This document shows positions 39,869 through 47,874 of a DNA stretch of 64,000 nucleotides, piece by piece. This stretch comes from Rebecca billardiae RCC1528 (Eukaryota; Haptophyta). Position 1 is the first letter of the stretch. The number at the start of each line of letters is the position of its first letter. The notes beneath the pieces are model-generated. The model saw only the letters and a program-made list of their open reading frames with translations. It was not told where the DNA came from and did no database searches. The stretch spans positions 1,984,001 to 2,048,000 of the forward strand of contig OZ251224.1 of NCBI GenBank assembly GCA_965240325.2, given 5' to 3'. A program made the translations under genes and the position numbers.

Positions 39869-40429
39869 CTACTGCTTCTGAATCTCATCCATGATCTTCT
39901 TGACGCCGTGATCCACTGCGTACTTAAGCTCAGCAAACGTGTTTGGGTACCACTGCCATTGGTCACGCATTGGGCGCGGGGATAGGGGGTGGGGGCACAG
40001 ATGGGCGCGGCGCGGGCGTGAGGAGGCGCGCTGCGAAAGAAAGCGTGGCTGCGCGCGTGCGCGCGCACGCGCCAGACGCCGAAGACACGCTATCATCCGA
40101 CGCGCGGGGCGATGCGCCCGTACAGAAAGCGTACTCACCTCCCGAAGAGTTGACGTGTCCGAGTTGCGCAGACTCTCGATGAACTCGGCGAGACCAGTGA
40201 GCCCGATGCTAAGTGATGAGCCCTTAAGCTTATGCAGAAACGCCCAGATTGACGACCACGACTGTGCTTCTGATCCCTCCTCCACAGAGAGATGCCCCTC
40301 GAGCTGCGAGAGGACTCCCTTCGTCTCCTCCTCGTACATCTGCACCAATTCCAGCGCGGCCTCGTTGTCGTCGAGCTCGGCGAGGACGCCAAAGTCCACC
40401 GCGAGGAACTGCTCCGCGGGCTTTGCCAT
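39869..40429 (-). CDS. Histidine-containing phosphotransfer (HPt) protein, two exons
   Basis: Phosphorelay intermediate that accepts phosphate on His from a hybrid histidine kinase receiver and passes it on to a response regulator. Exon 1 runs 40429-40139 and exon 2 39952-39869. The 186-base intron (GTGAGT...GGCAG, phase 0) joins TSTLRE to WYPNTFAELK. Product 124 residues, the usual stand-alone HPt size. The phospho-accepting His is in FLHKLKGSSLSIGL (about residue 68) with the conserved K-GSS after it. The rest is the four-helix bundle (FGVLAELDDNEAALELVQMY, LAEFIESLRN, ELKYAVDHGVKKIMDEIQK). This intron has a textbook GTGAGT donor, unlike most others here. The ATG at 40429 (MAKPAEQF) is used. 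A two-component pathway elsewhere in the genome is implied. Confidence 0.9.
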   Translation of the reverse strand: MAKPAEQFLAVDFGVLAELDDNEAALELVQMYEEETKGVLSQLEGHLSVEEGSEAQSWSSIWAFLHKLKGSSLSIGLTGLAEFIESLRNSDTSTLREVSTLSVRAHRPARRMIACLRRLARARARAQPRFLSQRASSRPRRAHLCPHPLSPRPMRDQWQWYPNTFAELKYAVDHGVKKIMDEIQKQ

Positions 40430-40879
40430 CCCTATGTGACGCACGGAGGCTTCTCTGCCCTCCGCCGACGCCGCCGCGGCCCACCCTCTCTAGTGGGGCT
40501 ACTGGAGTCGTTCCACTGCTGCCTCAGAGGCTGCGGGCGATGCACGCGGCCTCGAGACGCGAGGGGGCACTCCCCGCACTTGCCGCCCGGGTCGAGCGCT
40601 CAAGGATAGGCCTCGATCGGGCATGACGAAGTTCGTACATAGGCTTCTATGTCTTAACTTCAAAGAAGCTTCTTTTTGCTTGATGGATACAATCATGTTC
40701 AACTCTCGCGTTCACCGTGCGCGTATATGATTTACAAACCGGTGAGGTTGAGAAGGCCTATCGTCAGTACATGGTTGTCGACAGCGGGTCCGTTGCTCCG
40801 AATCAGACGGGAATCTGACAACCGGACCGCCGGACTGACACCTGTTGAGTGTTTTGATGCGTCCTAATTCAACATCACG
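40430..40879. promoter_or_regulatory. Shared divergent spacer, HPt / PfkB kinase
   Basis: 450 bases with no gene. CCGGACCG lies at 40822-40829, about 50 bases before the PfkB ATG, a placement like that in the MFS/PCD promoter. The HPt-proximal half is GC-rich. Confidence 0.5.
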
Positions 40880-41905
40880 ATGGCGGCAGTGGCCTTCGCC
40901 TTCGGGTCGTGTTGGTGGGTGGCCGCTTTCCCCGCGTCCCCGCGGCAGCCCGTCGTCGTCGGCCTCGGCGAGGTGCTTTGGGATGTGTTCAGCGATCGGC
41001 GCCTGCTTGGAGGTGCCCCTGCCAACTTCGCCGTCGCCAGTGCGACGTTAGGCGCGCGGGCCATCATCGCATCTCGCGTCGGCGCAGACTCGCTGGGCAT
41101 GGAGGCCGGCGAGATCCTCCAGAGCCGGGGCGTGTCGATCACGCACATGCAGCAGTCTGCGGAGCAGCCGACGGGCCAGGTGCAGGTCGCCGTGGACGCA
41201 AAAGGCGAGCCGCAGTACACAATCGAAGAAGGCGCCGCATGGGATTTCCTTGAGTTCAGCAGCGAGCTCCAGGCACTCGCCTCCGAGGCGGACGCCGTGT
41301 GCTTTGGCAGCCTCGCGCAAAGATCGCCCGCAAGCCGCACTGCCATCAACGCGTTCGTGCGGGCGACGCGCGCGCCCTGCCTGCGCGTCTTTGACGCGAA
41401 CCTCCGGCAGCACTACTACGGCCGGGACGTGCTGGACGCATCGCTCTCGTCGGGGGCGAGCGTGCTCAAGCTGGGCGGCGACGAGGGCGCGCGGGTGCTG
41501 TCGGCCGTTCAGCCTGCGCGCGAGCCGCCCGCATCCGACGCGGATGTGGCGAGCCGGCTGCTCGAGCAGTACCCGGCTTTGCAGCTCGTGTGCATCACGC
41601 AGGGAGAGGATGGCTGCCTGGTGGTTGGTGATGGCATCAGCCTGCGCGTTCAGGCGCCGCAGGTTGAGGTGGTGGACGCGGTGGGTGCGGGCGACACGTT
41701 CACGGCCGCGCTGACGTGCAAGCTGCTCGAGCATCGCACTGAGCGCGAGGACTGGCTGCCCGAACTGATCGCCGCCGAGAAAGCCTCTGCGCCAGGAAGC
41801 GATGGGCCGATCCGAGCGAGTGTGGAATTCGCCGTGCGCTTTGCAGCCCACACGTGCGCGTGCGCGGGCGGGATGCCCCCCCCGCCGGAATGGCTGACGG
41901 TCTGA
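40880..41905 (+). CDS. PfkB-family carbohydrate kinase (fructokinase-like)
   Basis: ATP-dependent sugar kinase of 341 residues, single exon. Motifs run in order: the N-terminal substrate loop GEVLWDVF, then GGAPANFAVASATLGA (about 35-50), the VFDANLR strand, and the C-terminal signature DAVGAGDTFTAAL (about 260-272) with the catalytic Asp and anion hole. The GGAPANFA form with GEVLWD is typical of fructokinase-type members; exact specificity cannot be fixed. The first 20 residues are hydrophobic (AVAFAFGSCWWVAAFP) and could be a signal or transit peptide. Divergent from the HPt gene. Confidence 0.9.
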   Translation: MAAVAFAFGSCWWVAAFPASPRQPVVVGLGEVLWDVFSDRRLLGGAPANFAVASATLGARAIIASRVGADSLGMEAGEILQSRGVSITHMQQSAEQPTGQVQVAVDAKGEPQYTIEEGAAWDFLEFSSELQALASEADAVCFGSLAQRSPASRTAINAFVRATRAPCLRVFDANLRQHYYGRDVLDASLSSGASVLKLGGDEGARVLSAVQPAREPPASDADVASRLLEQYPALQLVCITQGEDGCLVVGDGISLRVQAPQVEVVDAVGAGDTFTAALTCKLLEHRTEREDWLPELIAAEKASAPGSDGPIRASVEFAVRFAAHTCACAGGMPPPPEWLTV

Positions 41906-42072
41906 CCGTTGAGAGACAAGTTGAGAGGCAGAGTGCGCGGCGCCACGACCTGTCGTGAGGATCTGATGATGCCCGGATGGGAATCACAGTGAACGCATAT
42001 ACTATACGTGTACCGGGTACGGGGTAGTTCGGCGCCGCCCGCCACTACTGGCGATAGTGATTGACATCATTG

Positions 42073-42118
42073 TGGCCCGCGGTGTAGGGCGGAGCGCGTA
42101 GCGTGGAGCCCCGCCGGG
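42073..42118 (+). repeat. Dispersed ~46-base GC-rich repeat, copy 2
   Basis: It matches 14695-14741 (TGGCCCGCGGTGTAGGGCGG and the following bases). Both copies are in intergenic DNA in the same orientation, suggesting a mobile-element fragment. Confidence 0.65.
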
Positions 42119-42408
42119 CGGCGCTGTGGCTGCTCTGCGCGCAGCGCGGCTGCGCACACAACGCGCGTGCGAGCTCGCGTGCACCCCCGGCGCCGCCGCC
42201 CGGCTGTCGGATCTTATTGCGCGCCGCTCTGCCTCAGCTGCGTCACCGTTACACTGAGCCGAGCACTTGGCAGTCGGCTGACTCGCCAGTGTGACTCGGC
42301 TGCACGGCGCATGCACCGTCCGACCGTCCGACCGTGTCGTCACAAGCCGGCTGCTAGGGCCGTGCGCCCTCAACTTCGTTGTTCACTACCCGAAGATCGG
42401 CGTAGCCG

Positions 42409-42519
<111 letters not shown>

Positions 42520-42815
42520 GCGGTAGTGACTCCGGCCGGGACGGTGACTACTATGCGCGCCCCTCGTCGATTGGGTGCCATCGGACTCTGGCTCTGCCGC
42601 CGACTGCCGCGCAGTCGCTACTCGCTGGCAGCTAATACGACGGAGCCTGCCTTAGGATAAAGTGATAAGTGACATTAAAATCTGCTTCCGATATAAATTA
42701 GTCGGCTAGTAGACTCTGAATTGACGTACGCGACACGGCTAGAGAGTCGGGCGAAAGACGGAGAGCTAGACGAGAGTGATCGAGACTCGAGTCTGATCGA
42801 GTGAGAATCCGATGT

Positions 42816-42880
42816 CAGAGAGAGAGAGAGAGAGAGAGAGAGTCTGAGAGAGTAGAGAGAGAGAGAGAGCGAGCGAGCGA
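42816..42880. repeat. (GA)n microsatellite
   Basis: AGAGAG runs with two short interruptions, followed by a GAGC tetranucleotide stretch. Confidence 0.95.
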
Positions 42881-42982
42881 GCTCACTATGAATCCGAAGC
42901 CTGCGGCTGCACTGTACAGTGCAGTACACTGAAGTACAGCAGTAGTTCTGAATGCGTAGTAGTATCATGCATCACGGACGTC

Positions 42983-44821
42983 TCACCGCCGAACGGCCGC
43001 GATGAGGCTCTGCATGCGCAGGTTGGGATCCGCTCGGGGCACATCTGAAGGCCAGGTGGCTGGCTCAGGCACTGCACCATCCGCTGCGGCAGCCGCAAAG
43101 CGCGCGCGCCCAAGGAGCGCATCTGCTTCAGCTTGGCGCGCAAGGTAGGAGGCTTGCGGCTCGACCCACGCCTTCGCGTGCAGCATGCGCGCGAGGATGC
43201 CACGTTGCACATCCGCTGACTGATCTGCCGCTCTCCATGCACACTCGAGGTCCGCGCGGAGGCTGGCAGCACGCTCGCCGCCGCGAGCGTCCACCTCGCG
43301 CGCCGCCTGTCGCGCGCGCCCCGCTGCGGCGAGAGCGGCCGCGAGGGCGCTGCGCGCCGCCTCGAACGTTGCCCCCGTCACCGCGTCCGCGTCGGTGCTG
43401 ACACCTCCCGCGTGCCCGCGCGCGGCCGCAGAGCGCATCCACGCCCACGTGGCCCTGAGCTCCTCTCGCGCGGCGCGGCCGTCCTCTACAAGGTCAACCT
43501 CCCGCCGCTGTGGTGCGCTGCCGCCGCCGGCCGCAGCCCGCGCGCTGCCGGCGGGCACCGAGTGCCTCCGCCGCGGGCGCGTGTGCCCGGCCCCTCCCGC
43601 TGCGCCGCTTGGGTCAGCAAGGCCGATGCATCGCGTGGCAAAGGTGAGGGTGCTCACCGTCTCGGCCGCCAGGCTGGCCTCTGGCGAGGCAGTCGCGATG
43701 ACGCAGACGCGCGCAGCGCCGAGGAGACTTGCCTTGAGGAGCATGGTGAGGACGGAGTCGCGGAAGGGGACGAAGGGCTCGCGCGCGTGGAGCGCGCGGA
43801 TGCAGCGGCCGAGGGCGGAGAGGGAGGTGTTCACGGAGCGCGCCTCCTCCGCGCCCACGCGGCTTTCAAGCCAGGTCGGCCCAACGGCGCCGCCCACGCT
43901 GCCCTCGCCCATGCCCGTCGTACGCGTGCGCTCCGAGCCGGCGAGGTCGACGAAGAGGAAGCGCGAGATCGTGGCGCGCCCGCCGCCCGTGGCGCGACGC
44001 AGCTCCGCCTCCACCACGCAGTGCGATCGCGAGGATCGGTCGTTGAGCTGGTGTGCGCGCGCCGTGCGCGTGGCCTCTACAGCGCGGATGAGGCGCACCA
44101 CGTCGACGGCCGATGCAAGGGGGACCGAGGTGGCGCCCACGGCGGCGAAGGAGGCGGCGGCGTCGGCACGGAGGCTCGCGACGCCCTGGGCCGCTACGGG
44201 GGGGTGGGGGGCGGCTCCCGCTGCCCGGTCCGCGGCATGCGCAGCGCGCGCGGCGCGGTCCTTGAGCTGCTTCTCGTACATGGCGCGCGAGCCGAGCGTG
44301 TTCATGCGCACCTTGGCGCCCCCGCCCGAGACCTGCAACGCAGCGCGCGCGCTGAGGAGGTCGTAGGCACCGTCCATGTAGATCTCGTAGGCGCGCGCAC
44401 GCAGCGCGGCCTCGCCCGGCGGCGCGGCCGCGAGGCAGCGCAGGAGCGCTCGCGGCACAATGCCCCACTCCGCGGGCGCCTCGCCGGAGGGCGCGGTGGC
44501 AAGGGCCTCCTCCGTGGCGCCGCCCGGGGGGCACAGGAGCGTGTAGGTCTTTCCAGAGCCCGTCTGCCCGTAGGCGAAGAGCGTGCAGTCGAACCCGTCG
44601 AGGAAGCTCGCCACAAGGCCAGGCATCACTGCCGTGTAGGCCTCCGCCTGCGTCACGCGTGGAGGCAGGGCCACCTGGAAGCCACCGAAGCGGCGGGGTG
44701 GGCCCGTGGGTTGAGTGAGGAGAACGCCAGGAGGTGATGTCGCCGCGTCCACGAGTACGCCGCCGTCTGCCTCGCCCTCGCGAGGCGGGCGCACTCGCAA
44801 AGCGACCTCGACAGAGACCAT
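42983..44821 (-). CDS. Kinesin motor protein, short and nearly tailless
   Basis: Microtubule motor of 612 residues, single exon. The N-terminal motor covers about 1-425. Motifs are the P-loop GQTGSGKT (about 87), switch I NDRSSRSH (about 262), switch II DLAGSE (about 290), NTSLSALGRCIRAL and VPFRDSVLTMLLKASL. The motor differs from classical kinesins. The loop between the switch I helix and the preceding strands carries an Ala-rich insertion (KDRAARAAHAADRAAGAA and following), and loop 11 is expanded after DLAGSER (GMGEGSVGGAVGPTWLESRV). Only about 190 residues follow, Arg/Ala-rich with short helices and no long coiled coil, so dimerisation is doubtful. Subfamily not assignable. The ATG at 44821 (MVSVEVALRVRPP) begins right at the first motor strand. 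Divergent from the BAHD-like gene. Confidence 0.92.
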   Translation of the reverse strand: MVSVEVALRVRPPREGEADGGVLVDAATSPPGVLLTQPTGPPRRFGGFQVALPPRVTQAEAYTAVMPGLVASFLDGFDCTLFAYGQTGSGKTYTLLCPPGGATEEALATAPSGEAPAEWGIVPRALLRCLAAAPPGEAALRARAYEIYMDGAYDLLSARAALQVSGGGAKVRMNTLGSRAMYEKQLKDRAARAAHAADRAAGAAPHPPVAAQGVASLRADAAASFAAVGATSVPLASAVDVVRLIRAVEATRTARAHQLNDRSSRSHCVVEAELRRATGGGRATISRFLFVDLAGSERTRTTGMGEGSVGGAVGPTWLESRVGAEEARSVNTSLSALGRCIRALHAREPFVPFRDSVLTMLLKASLLGAARVCVIATASPEASLAAETVSTLTFATRCIGLADPSGAAGGAGHTRPRRRHSVPAGSARAAAGGGSAPQRREVDLVEDGRAAREELRATWAWMRSAAARGHAGGVSTDADAVTGATFEAARSALAAALAAAGRARQAAREVDARGGERAASLRADLECAWRAADQSADVQRGILARMLHAKAWVEPQASYLARQAEADALLGRARFAAAAADGAVPEPATWPSDVPRADPNLRMQSLIAAVRR

Positions 44822-44955
44822 CCTAGCGTAGGTACTACATTTTACATTTTTGTAAGTATCAAACGTACATTTTGTACCAACATGCAAGTGGTTACCGAAT
44901 AAATCGTTTCGTCTTCCCGGCCGGGGAGGAGTGGTGTTCATTATCGAGTTCCACA
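44822..44955. promoter_or_regulatory. Shared divergent promoter, kinesin / BAHD-like
   Basis: 134 bases, unusually AT-rich (TACATTTTACATTTTTGTAA at 44835-44854 and a related ACATTTTGTACC at 44868-44879). It lacks the CCGGACCG octamer, unlike most other shared promoters in the window. Confidence 0.5.
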
Positions 44956-46206
44956 ATGGCGACCGTCCAGCCTTCGGGCGAGGACAGCACAAGCATGCGT
45001 TGGGTGGATCTGATGGAGATGGAGCGCTCTTCTTACATGTGGCTCGACGGAGTGACTACAGTGACATTCTTTGAGGGCCCGGTGCCCCGGGTGCAGCTGG
45101 AGGAGCGGCTGGTCCGGGTCGTGCAGGCCTCCCCCTGGCTCGCGGGCAAGCTGGTGAAGCGGGCGAAGAAGGTGCAGATGGAGTTCGACGCGGCGCCCGC
45201 GGCCGAGCGCGTGGTAGACCTGCTGTTCCACCAGATCGAGCTAGACGTGTCCCCGCAGATACCCTTCGAGACCCTGGTCGAACGGGTGAAGCAGTCGCAG
45301 GCGCACGTGGTGGGTGGGTTCGCGCTGCTGAAGAAGGGCCTGCCTTACGCGCGACTGACCGTCGCCCAGAAGGATGCCAAGAGCTGGGCGCTGATCTTTT
45401 CGGTTTCGCACGTGGTGGCAGACGGGTACACTTACTACAAAGTGCTGGGGATGCTGTCCCGCCAGCAGGAAATCGTACCGCTCAGCCCGACGCGGCACCA
45501 CGACTTTGTGCCGCGCGTCAAGGAGGCAGTGGGGCCGAAGGTGTACTCCACCGTGATGGGCTCGCCGCCGCAGATGCTGAACTTCCTGGGCAACATGCTG
45601 TTCGGTGGCAAACCGCGCGTGCGCGCGTTTTACGTTGACACCGCCAAGGTGGAGGCGGCGAAGCGGAGAAACGCCGGAGGCTCCGTCGAGTTTGTGTCGA
45701 CGAACGACGTGTTGACGGCCTTCTGGGGCCGCCTGAGCGGGGCGGACCTCCTCGAGATGGCCGTGAATTTCCGGGGCCGCTTTCCGGACTTGGCGCCCGA
45801 CGACGCGGGCAACTACGAAGCCTGCATCCTTTTTCCGTCGGATGATTTCGCTGACCCGGCCAACATCCGCAAAGCGTTGCAGCGCGGGGACGGCCACTAC
45901 AAGTCCATCACGCGGGAGCAGCCGGTGCCCGGCTTCAATGCGACGCGCAAGTGCAAGTACCGGATCATCACCAACTGGGCTTCGTTCTTCTCAGAGCTGG
46001 AGTTTGACGGCTGCACGCAGACGCTGCATGTCCCCTACTTGGAGCTGAAGGAGATGCCCACTGATATCCTCGTCATCTTCCGCCCCACAGCGGCTACCTA
46101 TGGCGTCTTTATCGTCACGCGAAAGCTCAGCGACGAAGCGCTCACTTCCAGGGAGGATTCCCTACTGGGTGCGCAGATCATTCCGCCGGCTGTGCCTGCC
46201 AAGTGA
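44956..46206 (+). CDS. BAHD/condensation-superfamily acyltransferase-like protein
   Basis: 416 residues, single exon. The general-base motif HxxxDG is clear in SVSHVVADGYTYYK (His about residue 153). VNFRGRFPDL followed by DAGNYE corresponds to the conserved VNxRxR...GN region of BAHD enzymes, and STNDVLTAFWGRL matches the helix before it. The C-terminal DFGWG motif of plant BAHD enzymes is not present; the equivalent region reads NWASFFSELEFDGC. These enzymes transfer acyl groups from CoA or carrier protein to alcohols or amines. Donor and acceptor are unknown, and membership of another branch of the CoA-dependent acyltransferase superfamily is possible. An in-frame upstream ATG exists at 44872, but the 44956 start is preferred because the upstream residues are AT-rich promoter-like sequence. 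Confidence 0.75.
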   Translation: MATVQPSGEDSTSMRWVDLMEMERSSYMWLDGVTTVTFFEGPVPRVQLEERLVRVVQASPWLAGKLVKRAKKVQMEFDAAPAAERVVDLLFHQIELDVSPQIPFETLVERVKQSQAHVVGGFALLKKGLPYARLTVAQKDAKSWALIFSVSHVVADGYTYYKVLGMLSRQQEIVPLSPTRHHDFVPRVKEAVGPKVYSTVMGSPPQMLNFLGNMLFGGKPRVRAFYVDTAKVEAAKRRNAGGSVEFVSTNDVLTAFWGRLSGADLLEMAVNFRGRFPDLAPDDAGNYEACILFPSDDFADPANIRKALQRGDGHYKSITREQPVPGFNATRKCKYRIITNWASFFSELEFDGCTQTLHVPYLELKEMPTDILVIFRPTAATYGVFIVTRKLSDEALTSREDSLLGAQIIPPAVPAK

Positions 46207-46731
46207 CGAAACGATTTAGGCACCCAGCGGCGGGACCTTCCGTTTGCCGATTCACCAGAATCGTCAGATCCTAGCGAAGCGGAGGTGGACCTCTCTACGA
46301 CTACAGTTTACTATAAGAATAAGAGACGCACACAGCTCAGGCAGGCGAGATTGACGCCCGTACTGCGGGTAGGGAACGCCGCCATCATTGCTGTAGCGGA
46401 CTGAGCGGGGCAACCGGTACTATAGTTACTAGTTAGGTACGTAGGGGGCTGGCCAGTCACGCGGTACGGGGCTGGACTTGGAGTTGGAGGCTTCGGCCGC
46501 CAGTCCGATCACCCGGAGCACGTTATAAAGGGGAGTTTATTAGGCACGAGGGCGCAGCTCTCCTGCTGTCTGATTCGTCTGTCGAACTGTCGTATGACGA
46601 TTGAAAGTGAATAAGGGGCGGGTGTCTCATCAATAAGACAGCCAGGTCTACTAATTCTATGATTTAAAATCGTCGTATGTATCGCGCCATCATTAATAAA
46701 GACTTGGCAAGCCGGAAATCATCTCATCAGG
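46207..46731. other. Intergenic, no gene seen
   Basis: The gap lies between tandem plus-strand genes. It has AT-rich patches (46640-46700) and short frames only, and presumably contains the BAHD-like terminator and the patatin promoter. No CCGGACCG octamer is seen. Confidence 0.5.
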
Positions 46732-47544
46732 ATGGTGGCGGCTCTCGTCGCCCTGCTCTGCTGGGCCTCTCATTTGCCTACCACTCCACGTGTCGTGCTG
46801 CCGGGAGGCGGTATCCTATTTTGGCATCAAGCGGGAGCAATCTCTGAGCTCCGTCAACACGTGGATATCAGCAGGACGCCTCTCATTGGGGCGTCAGCTG
46901 GTGCTCTGGTTTCCGCCCTGGTTGCGAACGATGTGGACATGGAGTTGGCTCTGGATAGAGCCATCGAGCTCAGCATGGACGCGGGCCTGTGGGAGCGACC
47001 ACTTGGGCTCGCAGGCATCTGGGGTGGGCTCATCCGCCAGTGGCTCGACGATCTGCTCCCTCCTAATGCTCACGACGTGTGCTCTCAGAGGATTACCGTC
47101 CTCGCGATCTCCGTCCCAAGCTTTGCACGCGAGCAAATCGGCACGTTCCGTACCAGGGCAGACCTTATCGATTGCCTAATGGCGTCGTGCCACATACCTT
47201 GGTTTCTTGACGGCCAGCCATTCGCCCGTTTCGACGGCGGGGTTTACGTCGATGGTTCCTTCCGAGCTCGGCGTGACGACTACTTGCGCGTGTCGCCACG
47301 AAACGCAGGGGCAGCCTGGGACGCCGACAAACCCATCGTCATCGATCCTGCCGACGATCCCAGGGCGCCGCGAGACTTTCTGACGCTGCGATCTCCCGAA
47401 GGCGTGCGAGATCTGTACGATCTTGGCAGGGATTTTGCGCGCACTCATCTGATCGTCAGCGGCCAGCCCGGCCCGCCAGGCGCCCGCGGCCCGCCAGCTG
47501 TATACAGCAGTATTGCCTCTGCTGAACAGCAATCCCCGCGGTGA
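46732..47544 (+). CDS. Patatin-like phospholipase/acyl hydrolase
   Basis: 270 residues, single exon. Patatin fold signatures are present: glycine-rich oxyanion loop LPGGGILFWHQAGAI (about 23-37), nucleophile elbow GASAGAL (Ser about 55) and the catalytic Asp in FDGGVYVDG (about 168-176), giving the Ser-Asp dyad. Patatin domains deacylate glycerolipids. The first 15 residues (MVAALVALLCWASHL) are hydrophobic and could be a signal peptide or anchor. The C-terminal 25 residues are Gly/Pro-rich. GC is lower than in neighbouring genes, and codon third positions are visibly less GC-biased, which could mean a younger acquisition or weaker selection. Confidence 0.85.
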   Translation: MVAALVALLCWASHLPTTPRVVLPGGGILFWHQAGAISELRQHVDISRTPLIGASAGALVSALVANDVDMELALDRAIELSMDAGLWERPLGLAGIWGGLIRQWLDDLLPPNAHDVCSQRITVLAISVPSFAREQIGTFRTRADLIDCLMASCHIPWFLDGQPFARFDGGVYVDGSFRARRDDYLRVSPRNAGAAWDADKPIVIDPADDPRAPRDFLTLRSPEGVRDLYDLGRDFARTHLIVSGQPGPPGARGPPAVYSSIASAEQQSPR

Positions 47545-47874
47545 CAACAATGACTGCTCCAGCGCCTCCAGCCCCAGGGCGCTCTAATTATATAGCTGCT
47601 TCACTGATGATATGAGTCGTCATCCTATAATAAGCTTGCCCCGACCTGCGCTGCTTCATATCTGAATTATCAGTCGTCACAGTCAGACGTCGTGCTGAAT
47701 GTAACCCGCTTAGGAGTGATCCGAGTGAAGCCTGAAGGGGCTGCGCGCTGTCACTGCCGCTGTGCGGTGATGAATGATGATGCCGCAATTAAGCCACTAC
47801 ATCAGTATACAGAAATAGCAGCAGCAGATTCGCGTCGCAGTATGAAGACAGCATCAACAGTTGCTCGACTCTGC
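47545..47874. other. Intergenic convergent gap, no gene
   Basis: The gap lies between the patatin-like gene and the 3' end of the giant receptor gene. It is AT-richer than the flanks, with no coding frame of note. Confidence 0.5.
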
